Below the pieces are notes generated by a model. That model was not told the DNA's origin and did no database searches. It saw only the letters and a list, made by a program, of their open reading frames with translations. Of a stretch of 64,000 bases of DNA, positions 19,164 to 28,120 are shown piece after piece. Position numbers and translations under genes: made by a program. Each line of letters starts with the position of its first letter. The first letter of the stretch is position 1. The stretch comes from Dyadobacter crusticola DSM 16708 (lineage in GTDB: Bacteria > Bacteroidota > Bacteroidia > Cytophagales > Spirosomataceae). The DNA lies in contig NZ_JNJB01000007.1 in NCBI RefSeq assembly GCF_000701505.1, forward strand, positions 209,302 to 273,301, given 5' to 3'.

Positions 19164-20096
19164 ATGCTTAAATCAACGTTGCTGGCGGGAATGCTGGCTT
19201 GCTGGGGCCTGGCGTCCCAGGCACAATCAATCTCTCCTACTCCCGATCAGATCAAAGCTTACACCTCCGCCTGGAAAGGTGAGCGCATGCCCGACGGCCG
19301 CCCGAAAGTACCCGACGCGATCCTCGCCCGCCTTAAGAACATCTCCATGGAAGAAGCCTGGGGTGTGCTGCGGAACAAAGGATATCACAACCAGTTTGAG
19401 GGCGACTGGCAGCTGATCCATAACGACAGCACAATGACCGGCCGCGTCGTGACTGCGCAGTACATTCCTTCGCGACCTGATTTACAGGATCTGGTCAAAG
19501 AAGTTGGGAAAAAAGAAGGACGCGTACAAACGGGCGGCACCAATTCCTGGCCCATTGATGTGCTCAAAGAAGGTGATGTATACGTGGCCGACGGTTATGG
19601 CAAAATAGTGGACGGTACCCTGATTGGAGACAACCTGGGCAACTCGATTTATGCCAAATCGAAGCGCGGCGTCATATTCTACGGCTCCGTCCGGGATGTG
19701 GAAGGATTGAGTGAGATCAAGGGATTTAATGCGTGGATGAAAGGACAGGATCCTTCCTATATCCAGCAGATGATGCTTTCCAATATCAACACGCCCATTC
19801 GCATTGGCCGCGCGACTGTGCTGCCGGGCGACGTGGTACTTGCCAAAAAGTACGGAACGATCTTCATCCCCGCGCACCTCGTGGAAGAGCTCGTGATTAC
19901 CTCCGAAGTAACCGCACTCCGCGACGAATTCGGGCACCTGCGCCTCCGTGAAGGCAAGTACACCCCCGGCGAGGTCGACACAAAATGGTCAGAAGCGATC
20001 CAGAAGGATTTTCTGAACTGGGTCAACAACTATCCGGGCAAGCTGCCGATGACCAAGAAAGAACTGGATGATTATCTGAAGGAAAGAAATTATTGA
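19164..20096 (+). CDS. Exported RraA-family (HMG/CHA aldolase-like) protein
   Basis: 310 residues with a Sec signal peptide (MLACWGLASQAQ). The rest matches the RraA/4-hydroxy-4-methyl-2-oxoglutarate aldolase fold, with an N-terminal extension of about 90 residues. Family landmarks: VYVADGYGKIVDGTLIGDNL with the GDNLG loop at 155-159, then GVIFYGSVRDVEGL with Arg177-Asp178, the residues that bind substrate and divalent metal in the aldolase branch. RraA-type aldolases split 2-oxo acids by retro-aldol cleavage; other members only regulate RNase E. The signal peptide makes the RNase role unlikely here. It sits 25 bases after susD and upstream of an exported enolase-superfamily enzyme, which suggests a shared periplasmic pathway. 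Confidence 0.82.
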   Translation: MLKSTLLAGMLACWGLASQAQSISPTPDQIKAYTSAWKGERMPDGRPKVPDAILARLKNISMEEAWGVLRNKGYHNQFEGDWQLIHNDSTMTGRVVTAQYIPSRPDLQDLVKEVGKKEGRVQTGGTNSWPIDVLKEGDVYVADGYGKIVDGTLIGDNLGNSIYAKSKRGVIFYGSVRDVEGLSEIKGFNAWMKGQDPSYIQQMMLSNINTPIRIGRATVLPGDVVLAKKYGTIFIPAHLVEELVITSEVTALRDEFGHLRLREGKYTPGEVDTKWSEAIQKDFLNWVNNYPGKLPMTKKELDDYLKERNY

Positions 20097-20166
20097 TAGC
20101 CGTCGGCTATCGGCTATCGGCTCTTGCTTAAAAAAAGCCGAAGTACGACAGCTGATAGCCGTCGAC
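20095..20166. repeat. Short direct and inverted repeats after the RraA-like gene
   Basis: GATAGCCG-T-CGGCTATC (20095-20111) is an 8-bp inverted repeat that overlaps the stop codon. CGGCTAT is repeated at 20104 and 20111, and GATAGCCGTCG recurs at 20154-20164. The hairpin could end or stabilise the transcript. The segment abuts the REP-like palindrome at 20167, so both may belong to one mobile repeat cluster. Confidence 0.7.
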
Positions 20167-20265
20167 ATTTTGTCACCCTGAGCGCACCGGGCCGCCGGGC
20201 GGTCGCAGGGCGCTACCATGAAGCTTGGTGGCATTTTGCTTCGACTGCGCTCAGCATGACAAAAG
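20167..20265. repeat. REP-like extragenic palindrome
   Basis: Outer arms TTTTGTCACCCTGAGCGCA (20168-20186) and TGCGCTCAGCATGACAAAA (20246-20264) are inverted copies with a few mismatches. They enclose a GC-rich core (GGGCCGCCGGGCGGTC). The arm ending GCTCAGCATGACA is familiar as a dispersed intergenic repeat in many Bacteroidota. It lies between the RraA-like and enolase-superfamily genes. Confidence 0.8.
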
Positions 20266-20324
20266 TGACTAGCTCAAATTAACACAACGATACTTCAATT
20301 TTACACTACTCCAAAATCAATAAA

Positions 20325-21809
20325 ATGAAAGACATTCTCAAACAAATAGTAGCCCAAAACAAACAACAGGAAGAAGCTGAAAAGGCAGCTCAGGTTGCAG
20401 AGATCAACAATCCGGCTACCAAGCCGAGCAGGAGAAACTTTCTGCGGAACTCGGCATTAGGTGGTATTGCGTTGGGCGGGTTTATGTCCATGTCGGCCGA
20501 AGACACCATTGCGCAGGCTACATCCAAAGTGAACCGCGCTTCCAAACCTTCTGAGCTGAAAATCACTGATTTGAGATACTGCATTGTACAAAATGTGGGC
20601 CGGACGCCCCTCATTCGCATTGATACCAACCAGGGCATATACGGACTGGGTGAAGTGCGTGACGGGGCTGATGAGCGCTTTGCATTATTCCTGAAAGCGC
20701 ATATACTCGGCCAAAATCCGTGTAACGTGGAGATGATCTTCAAAATTATCAAGCAGTTTGGTCATCACGGCCGGCAGGCGGGCGGCGTGTGCGCTGTTGA
20801 AATGGCGCTCTGGGATCTTTGCGGGAAGGCTTACGGCGTACCTTGCTGGCAGCTCCTGGGCGGCCGGTACCGCGACAAAGTGCGTTTGTATGCAGATACA
20901 CCGGAATCAAACGACTTGAATGAATTTAAACAGATGATCAAATACCGCACGGTGGATCAGGGTTATACCTGGCTGAAAATGGATGTGTCGATCGGTATGC
21001 TGCGGAACAGCGAGAATGCGGTCGTCAATAACAAATTCTGGGGAGGCGGCTTTTCGCAGTGGGCAGGCGATTTCCATTCATACGCAAACACCAAACACCC
21101 TTTCACAGCGATTCAGATCACAGAAAAAGGTCTGGCCGAAATGGCCCAGGTTGTAGAAGACGTAAGAAGTGTGGTGGGCTATGAAATCCCGCTCTCGACC
21201 GATCACTACGGTCACTTTGATATGAACAACGGGATCCGCCTGGGCCGCGCACTCGACAAGTACCGCCTCGCGTGGCTGGAAGATATCGTGCCCTGGGAGT
21301 ATGTAGACCAATGGAGAACCATCTCCGATGCGCTGGAAACGCCGACTTTGACCGGTGAAGACATTTACCTCAGAGAAGGCTTTAAATCGCTGATCGACAA
21401 GCGGGCAGTTGACATCGTGCACCCGGATCTTGCTTCATCCGGCGGCTTGCTGGAAACGAAGCGCATCGGCGATTACGCCGAAGAAAATGGAATTGCAATG
21501 GCCATGCACTTCGCAGGAACGCCGGTGAGCTTCATGGCAAATGTCCATTGCGCCGCTGCAACCCAGAATTTCCTCGCGCTCGAACACCATTCCGTGGATG
21601 TTACCTGGTGGGAAAGTCTGGTAAAAACGACCGACGGCCGCAAGCTGATCGACAAAGGCTACGCGCCGGTACCGCTGGAAGCACCAGGTCTGGGGATCGA
21701 GCTGGTGGACGAAGAGGTGAAAAAGCACCTGAACCCGAAAGATAAGAGCTACTTCGCCCCCACCCCCGACTGGAACGAAAAACGCTCTCACGACAGGCTT
21801 TGGAGTTAA
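20325..21809 (+). CDS. Tat-exported enolase-superfamily (mandelate racemase/muconate lactonizing type) enzyme
   Basis: 494 residues. A twin-arginine signal is visible: SRRNFLRNS at 35-43 followed by a hydrophobic stretch (LGGIALGGFM), after an unusually long n-region of about 33 residues rich in Glu, Gln and Lys. The mature part has the N-terminal capping domain and the barrel with the superfamily metal ligands Asp293 (STDHYG), Glu319 (WLEDIVPW) and Glu345 (LTGEDIY), a K218-x-D220 acid/base motif (LKMDV) and His395 (MAMHFAGTP). This fits an acid-sugar dehydratase or related enzyme removing the proton next to a carboxylate. The exact substrate cannot be assigned. Enolase-superfamily enzymes are usually cytoplasmic, so export is notable. 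Confidence 0.85.
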   Translation: MKDILKQIVAQNKQQEEAEKAAQVAEINNPATKPSRRNFLRNSALGGIALGGFMSMSAEDTIAQATSKVNRASKPSELKITDLRYCIVQNVGRTPLIRIDTNQGIYGLGEVRDGADERFALFLKAHILGQNPCNVEMIFKIIKQFGHHGRQAGGVCAVEMALWDLCGKAYGVPCWQLLGGRYRDKVRLYADTPESNDLNEFKQMIKYRTVDQGYTWLKMDVSIGMLRNSENAVVNNKFWGGGFSQWAGDFHSYANTKHPFTAIQITEKGLAEMAQVVEDVRSVVGYEIPLSTDHYGHFDMNNGIRLGRALDKYRLAWLEDIVPWEYVDQWRTISDALETPTLTGEDIYLREGFKSLIDKRAVDIVHPDLASSGGLLETKRIGDYAEENGIAMAMHFAGTPVSFMANVHCAAATQNFLALEHHSVDVTWWESLVKTTDGRKLIDKGYAPVPLEAPGLGIELVDEEVKKHLNPKDKSYFAPTPDWNEKRSHDRLWS

Positions 21810-21816
21810 CTGATGG

Positions 21817-21849
21817 CCGTGGTAAGTCCGCAAGACTGACTTACCACGG
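21817..21849. terminator. Strong hairpin after the enolase-superfamily gene
   Basis: A perfect 12-bp stem CCGTGGTAAGTC / GACTTACCACGG with a 9-base loop starts eight bases after the stop at 21809. No T-run follows, so it may work as a processing or 3'-stabilising hairpin rather than a classical terminator. Confidence 0.6.
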
Positions 21850-21941
21850 TATAACCCCAACATTTACTTGCCGGACACGCACAGAAGTAACTGTGAAAGA
21901 TTTTTTTGGTATTTTGCATATTGTCACTCCCATATGTAACC

Positions 21942-24218
21942 ATGAAGAACTTACGCAGTGCACTCTTTTATACACTGACGATCGGGGTATTTTCGGTCTT
22001 GCTCTACTTTTTTATCCAGCAGGGTACTTTCCTCGAAACGGCCGCCACTAAGTTAAAAAGTCACGTCAATAGCGGCGGATCTTCCTGGGAGCAGTTTACT
22101 GATACATTCTCACACAACTTAACGCACCCGCTTGCCACGCTGCTACTTCAGATCATCACGATCATTGTTGCTGCGCGGGTGTTTGGCTGGATCTGCAAAA
22201 TGATCGGGCAGCCGACGGTGATCGGCGAGATTGCCGCCGGGATATTCTTGGGGCCTTCGCTCCTGGGCATGTTTTATCCCGAATTTTCTGACTTTCTTTT
22301 TCCAAAACAATCCCTAAGCAACCTCCAATTCCTGAGCCAGATCGGACTGATACTCTTCATGTTCATTATTGGAATGGAGCTGGATCTCAAAGTACTGAAA
22401 ACGAAAGCGCAGGAGGCGGTGGTAATCAGTCACGCCAGCATTATGCTGCCGTTTGCACTGGGTGTGGGGCTGGCTTTGTACATGTACCAGCAATTTGCGC
22501 CGGAAGGGATTAGCTTCCTATCATTTGCATTGTTTATCGGCATTGCAATGAGTATCACCGCATTTCCGGTGCTCGCACGCATTGTACAGGAACGGGGCCT
22601 GTCCCGGACGAAGCTGGGGATGATGGTAATTACCTGCGCAGCCACAGACGATATTACCGCCTGGTGTATCCTCGCTGCCGTGATCGCGATTGTGAAAGCT
22701 GGCACATTCGTAAGTTCCATTTACACGATCATCCTGGCAGCGGCTTACGTGCTGTTCATGCTGAAAATACTCAAACCCATTCTCAAAAGAGTTGGCGACC
22801 ATTATTCGTACAAAGAAGGACTGACCAAACCAGTGGTCGCAATGTTCTTTGTTGTGCTGCTGATCTCCTCTTACACGACCGAAGTGATCGGCATTCACGC
22901 ATTGTTCGGCGCATTTATGGCGGGCGTGATCATGCCTGCGAACCTGAGCTTCCGCAGTATATTTATTGAAAAAGTAGAAGATGTTTCAATGGTACTGTTG
23001 CTGCCGCTCTTCTTTGTTTTTACAGGTTTGAGAACGCAGATCGGCTTGCTCAACGACCCTTATCTTTGGCAGGTTACGGGTTTGATTATCCTGGCGGGCG
23101 TTGCAGGGAAATTCCTAGGAAGTACAATTGCCGCGCGTTTTGTAAAGCAATCCTGGCGCGACAGTCTGATCATCGGCTCATTGATGAACACACGCGGATT
23201 AATGGAGCTGGTCGTGCTCAACATTGGCTACGATATCGGTGTACTTTCTCCCGAAATATTCGCGATGATGGTGATTATGGCGCTGGCTACCACCTGCATG
23301 ACCGGACCAGCACTCGACCTGATCGATAAGTTTTTCCCGCAGAAGAAGTGGGAAGCGATGCGCGACAAGCTCGAACCTTCCCGTTTTTCGGTGCTGATTG
23401 CATTTGCCAGTCCGCAGGGAGGACGCAAAATGCTGCGCCTGGCGGATAAGATGATCTGGAAAGAGGCCGACGAACAGCAGATCACAGCCTTGCACCTTTC
23501 ACCCAGCAGCTACCTGAATCAGGTCAACACGGAGGAATATCAGTTCGAAACTTTCCGCCCGCTGAATGAAGAAGCGCAGCAGCGCCATGTTACATTCACT
23601 TCCCTTTTTAAGCCTTCACAGGATATTGAGCACGATATCATCGATACTGCCAACAGCGGTGACTATGATATGCTGATGATCGGGATCGGCCGGTCGATAT
23701 TTGAAGGCACATTCCTGGGCAAAATCCTTGGATTTACTTCCAGGATCATCAGCAGAGAACGACTTTTTGATACGATTACCGGGAAGGAAAGGCTGTTCCA
23801 TGCAGATGTTTTCGACGAGCGCACCACGCAGATCATCAAGTCGGTGAAAATACCGGTGGCGATCCTGATTGAAAAGAATCTGAAAGAAGTGAACGAGATC
23901 TTCATCCCCATCTTCTCTCCACAGGACCAGTTCCTGCTCGAATATGCGCAGAAGCTTGTGTCAGCAGGCGACCTCAACGTGACGATTATGGATCCTACCG
24001 AAATGGTGAGCGAGTATGCCGACGTGCAGGATTCACTCACTGCAATCCAGGATTATGCGCCCGAGAAGGTCAGCATGCACTTCGACAATGCATTGGAAAA
24101 GGAGTTTTTGGAACGAAAAGATTTGATGGTCATCAGTTTTGACAGCTGGAAGAAAGCGGTTGAATCTCACAGTGTGTGGCTTGCAAACTCGCCTTCTGTC
24201 CTGATCATTCGCGGGTAG
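21942..24218 (+). CDS. Cation:proton antiporter (CPA2/KefB type) with C-terminal Usp-like region
   Basis: 758 residues from the ATG at 21942; a TTG at 21906 would add 12 residues and is less likely. After one N-terminal membrane segment and a short outer loop, about 12 membrane segments form a Na+/H+ exchanger domain of the CPA2 family (GQPTVIGEIAAGIFLGPS, LFMFIIGMELDL, LMNTRGLMELVVLNIGYD). The last ~250 residues are soluble and resemble a tandem universal-stress-protein fold (RFSVLIAFASPQ, DYDMLMIGIGRS); there is no TrkA-N nucleotide domain. It probably exchanges K+ or Na+ for H+ in the inner membrane. It is 62 bases upstream of the cNMP-binding transporter fusion and may be co-transcribed. 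Confidence 0.9.
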   Translation: MKNLRSALFYTLTIGVFSVLLYFFIQQGTFLETAATKLKSHVNSGGSSWEQFTDTFSHNLTHPLATLLLQIITIIVAARVFGWICKMIGQPTVIGEIAAGIFLGPSLLGMFYPEFSDFLFPKQSLSNLQFLSQIGLILFMFIIGMELDLKVLKTKAQEAVVISHASIMLPFALGVGLALYMYQQFAPEGISFLSFALFIGIAMSITAFPVLARIVQERGLSRTKLGMMVITCAATDDITAWCILAAVIAIVKAGTFVSSIYTIILAAAYVLFMLKILKPILKRVGDHYSYKEGLTKPVVAMFFVVLLISSYTTEVIGIHALFGAFMAGVIMPANLSFRSIFIEKVEDVSMVLLLPLFFVFTGLRTQIGLLNDPYLWQVTGLIILAGVAGKFLGSTIAARFVKQSWRDSLIIGSLMNTRGLMELVVLNIGYDIGVLSPEIFAMMVIMALATTCMTGPALDLIDKFFPQKKWEAMRDKLEPSRFSVLIAFASPQGGRKMLRLADKMIWKEADEQQITALHLSPSSYLNQVNTEEYQFETFRPLNEEAQQRHVTFTSLFKPSQDIEHDIIDTANSGDYDMLMIGIGRSIFEGTFLGKILGFTSRIISRERLFDTITGKERLFHADVFDERTTQIIKSVKIPVAILIEKNLKEVNEIFIPIFSPQDQFLLEYAQKLVSAGDLNVTIMDPTEMVSEYADVQDSLTAIQDYAPEKVSMHFDNALEKEFLERKDLMVISFDSWKKAVESHSVWLANSPSVLIIRG

Positions 24219-24280
24219 ATTGCTGTTTTTAATAGAAATAATAGTGTTTACTTTACGTAAGCGAATCAGCTTTCCGACTT

Positions 24281-27200
24281 ATGATCTCTTTTTTAAAGAA
24301 CAGATATACTACTTCCTTCAATCCGCAGACAATCCTCTTTTTTTTCCATAATTTCTTTATCAATGTAGGTACCACGCTGGTTTATGTTTCCGCCAACGTG
24401 CTTTTGCTCGAAAATCATCCTGAATACTCTTTACCGATCGCATACATTGCTGCCGCGCTGGCGGTGATGACGGCGGGGAAAATCTACGAGTACTTCGAGC
24501 ACCACCTGATCCTGAAAAGGTTGAGCCTGGGAACGATGTTCTCGTCGCTGTTCATGGTGGCAGTTGTCATGGTGCTGCTCTGGTTTGGTCACGGCATTGC
24601 GACGGCGATTTCTGTCATGGTGGGTTACCGGATCATATATCTACTTATTAATCTGGAATTCTGGGGATTATCTGCATTGGTTTTTGATGTACGTCAAAGT
24701 AAAAGGCTGTTTAGCGTGATCGGATCGGGGGATATGCCGGCCAAAGCGCTGGGCGCGGTGCTGGCTGTACTGATCCACTCCCCTTCCGTGCTGATGATCC
24801 TGCTGGTGATCTCGCTGATCTTCTTCGCACTGGCGTTTTACACGCAGATACTCACATTCAGATACACCGCAATTCCCAATCCGCACCACGCAAGACCGCG
24901 CCAGGTTTCGGCATCCGACTCGAAGATCATTCAAAAGTACTTCGGCGGCAACAAGCTGCTTACCTCACTTTGTCTCGGAATGGTCGCCATTGCCGCAACT
25001 GCGACGTGGATCGAGTACCACTTTTTTGTGAATGTAAAGTACAAATTCCACAGCCAGCACGATGTGATCACGTTCGTAGGTACGCTGCTTGCCGCTACTT
25101 ACGGGATTTCAACGATCGTAAAGTTGCTGTTTTCGGGCAAAACGGTAGAGCGTTTCGGCGTAAAGCTTACCTTGTATCTCCTGCCGCTGACTACGATTTT
25201 CATCTCATTGGGCCTGCTGATTTCCTCTTATTTCAGAAAAGACGAGCCCTCGCTCCTCTTCTACTACTGCGCAGCATACCTGCTTTTTGAACTGGTAAGA
25301 AGAACGATTTTTGATCCGGTATTCCTCGTATTGTTCCAGCCGCTTTCCACCAAAACCCGGCTAAAAGGCCACACGCTGGCGAAGGGACTTTTTGAACCAA
25401 TGGGAATGCTGATCGCCGGCGCATTGCTCTGGATCGTGTATTCGCGAAACCTGAGCAACATCAGCCTTACCTTCGATCTTTCGCTGCTTTTCGCCATTGC
25501 AGCCCTTGTAATTTTCCGGAAAGCTTACGGCCATTATACCCAGGAACTGAAATCTGCAATCGGCAAAAGGTTTATTAAAAGCGGTGAAATGGCGTCACCG
25601 GCTGAGGCACTGCCTATTATCACCGAAAACCTGAAAAGTGAGCGGAAGGAAGAAGTGCTGAATGCGATTGAGTGGCTGGCCAAAAATAAGACCTCACTTT
25701 TTCGCAAGAATGTTGACCTACTTATTCAGAATCCACATGTACAAGTCCGCCTGAAAACACTTCAGACGCTCTCGTCAATGGAAAAGCCTGAGTTATCAGA
25801 GTCATTTTTAAGGTATATCGAAGCAGAACCCGACACAGCCTGCCAGACGCTCGCGGTGCGCATTGCCTGTGCGGCATCCCGGCTGTCGGACGAGCAGCTG
25901 GCCCGGTTCCTCGCACATCCCGACCTGGATATTGTCAGAGGATCTGTGGTAGGGAGCTGGGAAGCCGGCAAATCGCTGCCGCTCGTGCATGGTACCATTC
26001 GCAAGCTATTCGCCTCCACGCAGGAAGATCAGCAGCTGACTGCGTTGGAATGCATCAAAACCATTGGCATCCATTCCTATGAAGACCAGCTTAAAAACTG
26101 CACCCAGAATGGTACTGAAAAGGTCAGGAATACTGCATTGGAAGTGGCAGCAGGCTCCGGCTCGACGCAGCTGCTGCGTGAGTTGAAGCCGCTTTTGAGC
26201 GGCACGCTGTCGAGATACACGGTGATTGCATTGATCAAATCAGGCGACGCTGGTATCCGGATTGTAGAAGAGTGGCTCCGAAACGACCAGTCCGGCGATC
26301 GCATTCGTCTTTTCATTAAAGTAGCAGAGAAACAGAAACACGAATTTATACTTCAAATACTTTTCGACCTAATTAAAAGTGTATACCTAAATAACCATTC
26401 TATTAGTGATAAACATTTAAGGGGAATTAATAAGATTGATACATTTACATTGCTGGATGCATTGAAGGCCTTGACAAACTACCTGCTTGTGGCTGACTAC
26501 AAAGCCATTATATCGGAGTTTGTCGAAAAAGAACTGGTTCACGCGTCTCAGCTACTGTCAGAAATGGAAGACCATCCAGCTGATCAGACCTGGAACGACA
26601 CGCTCGAATACGAGCTCGAACTGACCGGGCAGCGTCTTTTCTACCTTTTCATGATGCAGTATGATAAAGATGCGGTGTCCAATGCGTGGCGCGGGATCCG
26701 TCACGCGAGCAAGGAAAAACGCGCGAATTCACTGGAAATGATCGAGAGCCTTTTGCCGCGGACACTCTATCCCGCATTGCATGCATTGTTTGAAAATATC
26801 CCTGTTCAGAAAAAGCGTGAGGCGCTCCGGCAATACGTCGGTAACCAGGATAGCGGTCTGGCATTGTTACCCTACATCCTCACGCACCACGACCGCTCAT
26901 TCACGACGTGGACAGTCGCTGTGGCGATTAAAAAATTCAACCCCGCGGCTGACGAACTTCCGCACCTCAAAAATCTGATCCATCACCCGGTGCGTCTTAT
27001 CAGGGAAGCAGCTGCGGAGAAATACAAGACACTTGCATTGAACCCCGAACTCAGATTCAGCCTTAACATTCCTATGCAACATACAGAAACCGCACAGACC
27101 ATTTCCGAAATGGAGCGCGTGATTGTTTTGAAGAACACGCAGCTTTTCTCTCAGACTCCTGAAAACGTACTGAGCTCGATCGCGCCGATCATGAAAGAAG

Positions 27201-27529
27201 TGACTTACAGTGAAGGTCAGCAGATCTTCGCCAAAGGCGACCTTGGCGATTCCATGTACATTATTTATACTGGTTCAGTAGGGATTTATGACGGGACAAA
27301 ACAACTCGCATTGTTCGATAAGGGAGAGATCTTCGGCGAGCTTGCATTGCTGGATACAGAACCAAGGTCAGCCTCCACGGTAGCAGAAACAGACGTGCTC
27401 GTCTTCCGCATTGACCAGGAAGATTTCTTTGAACTAATGGAGGAGCGGGATGAAATATTGAAAAACGTGCTTCGGATTCTCTGCCAGCGCATTCGCGTTC
27501 AGAACGAGAAAATGCGGATGCAGGGCTGA
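24281..27529 (+). CDS. ADP/ATP-translocase-like (MFS) transporter fused to HEAT repeats and a cyclic-nucleotide-binding domain
   Basis: 1082 residues. Residues 1 to about 415 are hydrophobic with 10-12 membrane segments resembling the Npt/ATP:ADP antiporter branch of the MFS fold. About 425-930 is soluble, made of helical HEAT-like repeats (HVQVRLKTLQTLSSM, KVRNTALEVAAGSGS, HPVRLIREAAAEKYK). About 950-1082 is a cNMP-binding domain with a canonical phosphate-binding cassette: GEIFGELALLDTEPRSAS with Glu1020 for ribose and Arg1029 for the cyclic phosphate. Activity is therefore probably controlled by cAMP or cGMP. Its stop lies 7 bases from the stop of a convergent operon that encodes an adenylate cyclase. 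The transported substrate is unknown. Confidence 0.85.
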   Translation: MISFLKNRYTTSFNPQTILFFFHNFFINVGTTLVYVSANVLLLENHPEYSLPIAYIAAALAVMTAGKIYEYFEHHLILKRLSLGTMFSSLFMVAVVMVLLWFGHGIATAISVMVGYRIIYLLINLEFWGLSALVFDVRQSKRLFSVIGSGDMPAKALGAVLAVLIHSPSVLMILLVISLIFFALAFYTQILTFRYTAIPNPHHARPRQVSASDSKIIQKYFGGNKLLTSLCLGMVAIAATATWIEYHFFVNVKYKFHSQHDVITFVGTLLAATYGISTIVKLLFSGKTVERFGVKLTLYLLPLTTIFISLGLLISSYFRKDEPSLLFYYCAAYLLFELVRRTIFDPVFLVLFQPLSTKTRLKGHTLAKGLFEPMGMLIAGALLWIVYSRNLSNISLTFDLSLLFAIAALVIFRKAYGHYTQELKSAIGKRFIKSGEMASPAEALPIITENLKSERKEEVLNAIEWLAKNKTSLFRKNVDLLIQNPHVQVRLKTLQTLSSMEKPELSESFLRYIEAEPDTACQTLAVRIACAASRLSDEQLARFLAHPDLDIVRGSVVGSWEAGKSLPLVHGTIRKLFASTQEDQQLTALECIKTIGIHSYEDQLKNCTQNGTEKVRNTALEVAAGSGSTQLLRELKPLLSGTLSRYTVIALIKSGDAGIRIVEEWLRNDQSGDRIRLFIKVAEKQKHEFILQILFDLIKSVYLNNHSISDKHLRGINKIDTFTLLDALKALTNYLLVADYKAIISEFVEKELVHASQLLSEMEDHPADQTWNDTLEYELELTGQRLFYLFMMQYDKDAVSNAWRGIRHASKEKRANSLEMIESLLPRTLYPALHALFENIPVQKKREALRQYVGNQDSGLALLPYILTHHDRSFTTWTVAVAIKKFNPAADELPHLKNLIHHPVRLIREAAAEKYKTLALNPELRFSLNIPMQHTETAQTISEMERVIVLKNTQLFSQTPENVLSSIAPIMKEVTYSEGQQIFAKGDLGDSMYIIYTGSVGIYDGTKQLALFDKGEIFGELALLDTEPRSASTVAETDVLVFRIDQEDFFELMEERDEILKNVLRILCQRIRVQNEKMRMQG

Positions 27530-27536
27530 GCCAAAC

Positions 27537-28118
27537 TCAATGCGCGGCGTTTTTAAGCTTTGCCAAATGCATTGCTTTTGTGGGGTTGCGACGTTCCTGC
27601 TGTGATTTGGTCCAGTAAAAATGCGTTTCCAGAAAAGTTACCTGCGTTTGATTCCATTGCGTCGGATCTGATACCAGCTCGCGCGCTTTCAATTCGTCAT
27701 AGAGTGTCGCAGAAATGGTTTCAAAATCCTGCCTGCCGAGATAATCCAGGTCTGCGTCTGCCAGGATCATTTCCAGCTTATTCTGCGGCATTTGAGGGAT
27801 TTTGGTTGCCATGATCATTCCGCAGATGGTCTCTGCCTGGGCATCAGAATAGTCGTAGTCCGGCAGGATTTCCCTGACAATGCGGCACCCTTCCTCCTCG
27901 TGACCTTTGTACACATTCATAAATCCCGAATCGTGGTACAAAGCAGCTGTTTCCAGCAGTTCAAGCGCTTCTTTATCAACGATCCCCTCCAATGCAGCCA
28001 GCTCCATAGCGGCGGAAACTACATCTCTGGTATGATGTAAACCGTGGTAAAAAAGGTTGCTGTCCAATCGGGTACGCAGCTCTTCAAAAATGTACGCTCT
28101 GGCGGCCTCAATATTCAT
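27537..28118 (-). CDS. HD-domain phosphohydrolase-like protein
   Basis: 193 residues. The HD metal site is complete: His28/His29 (YHGLHHTRDV), His62-Asp63 (ALYHDSGF) and Asp121/Asp123 (ILADADLDYLG), with an extra His73. Such proteins cleave phosphodiester or nucleotide phosphate bonds. It is the last gene of the HK-RR-cyclase operon, 2 bases after the cyclase stop, so a role in turnover of a nucleotide signal is plausible. HD proteins of this short type have varied substrates, and nothing in the sequence fixes one. Confidence 0.8.
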   Translation of the reverse strand: MNIEAARAYIFEELRTRLDSNLFYHGLHHTRDVVSAAMELAALEGIVDKEALELLETAALYHDSGFMNVYKGHEEEGCRIVREILPDYDYSDAQAETICGMIMATKIPQMPQNKLEMILADADLDYLGRQDFETISATLYDELKARELVSDPTQWNQTQVTFLETHFYWTKSQQERRNPTKAMHLAKLKNAAH

Positions 28119-28120
28119 AA

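Noticed and set aside
21868..21895. Promoter TTG-17-TAACTGTG ahead of the antiporter gene
   Set aside because: Fits the Bacteroidota consensus with one mismatch and a short spacer, but similar matches arise by chance, so it is not listed as a feature.
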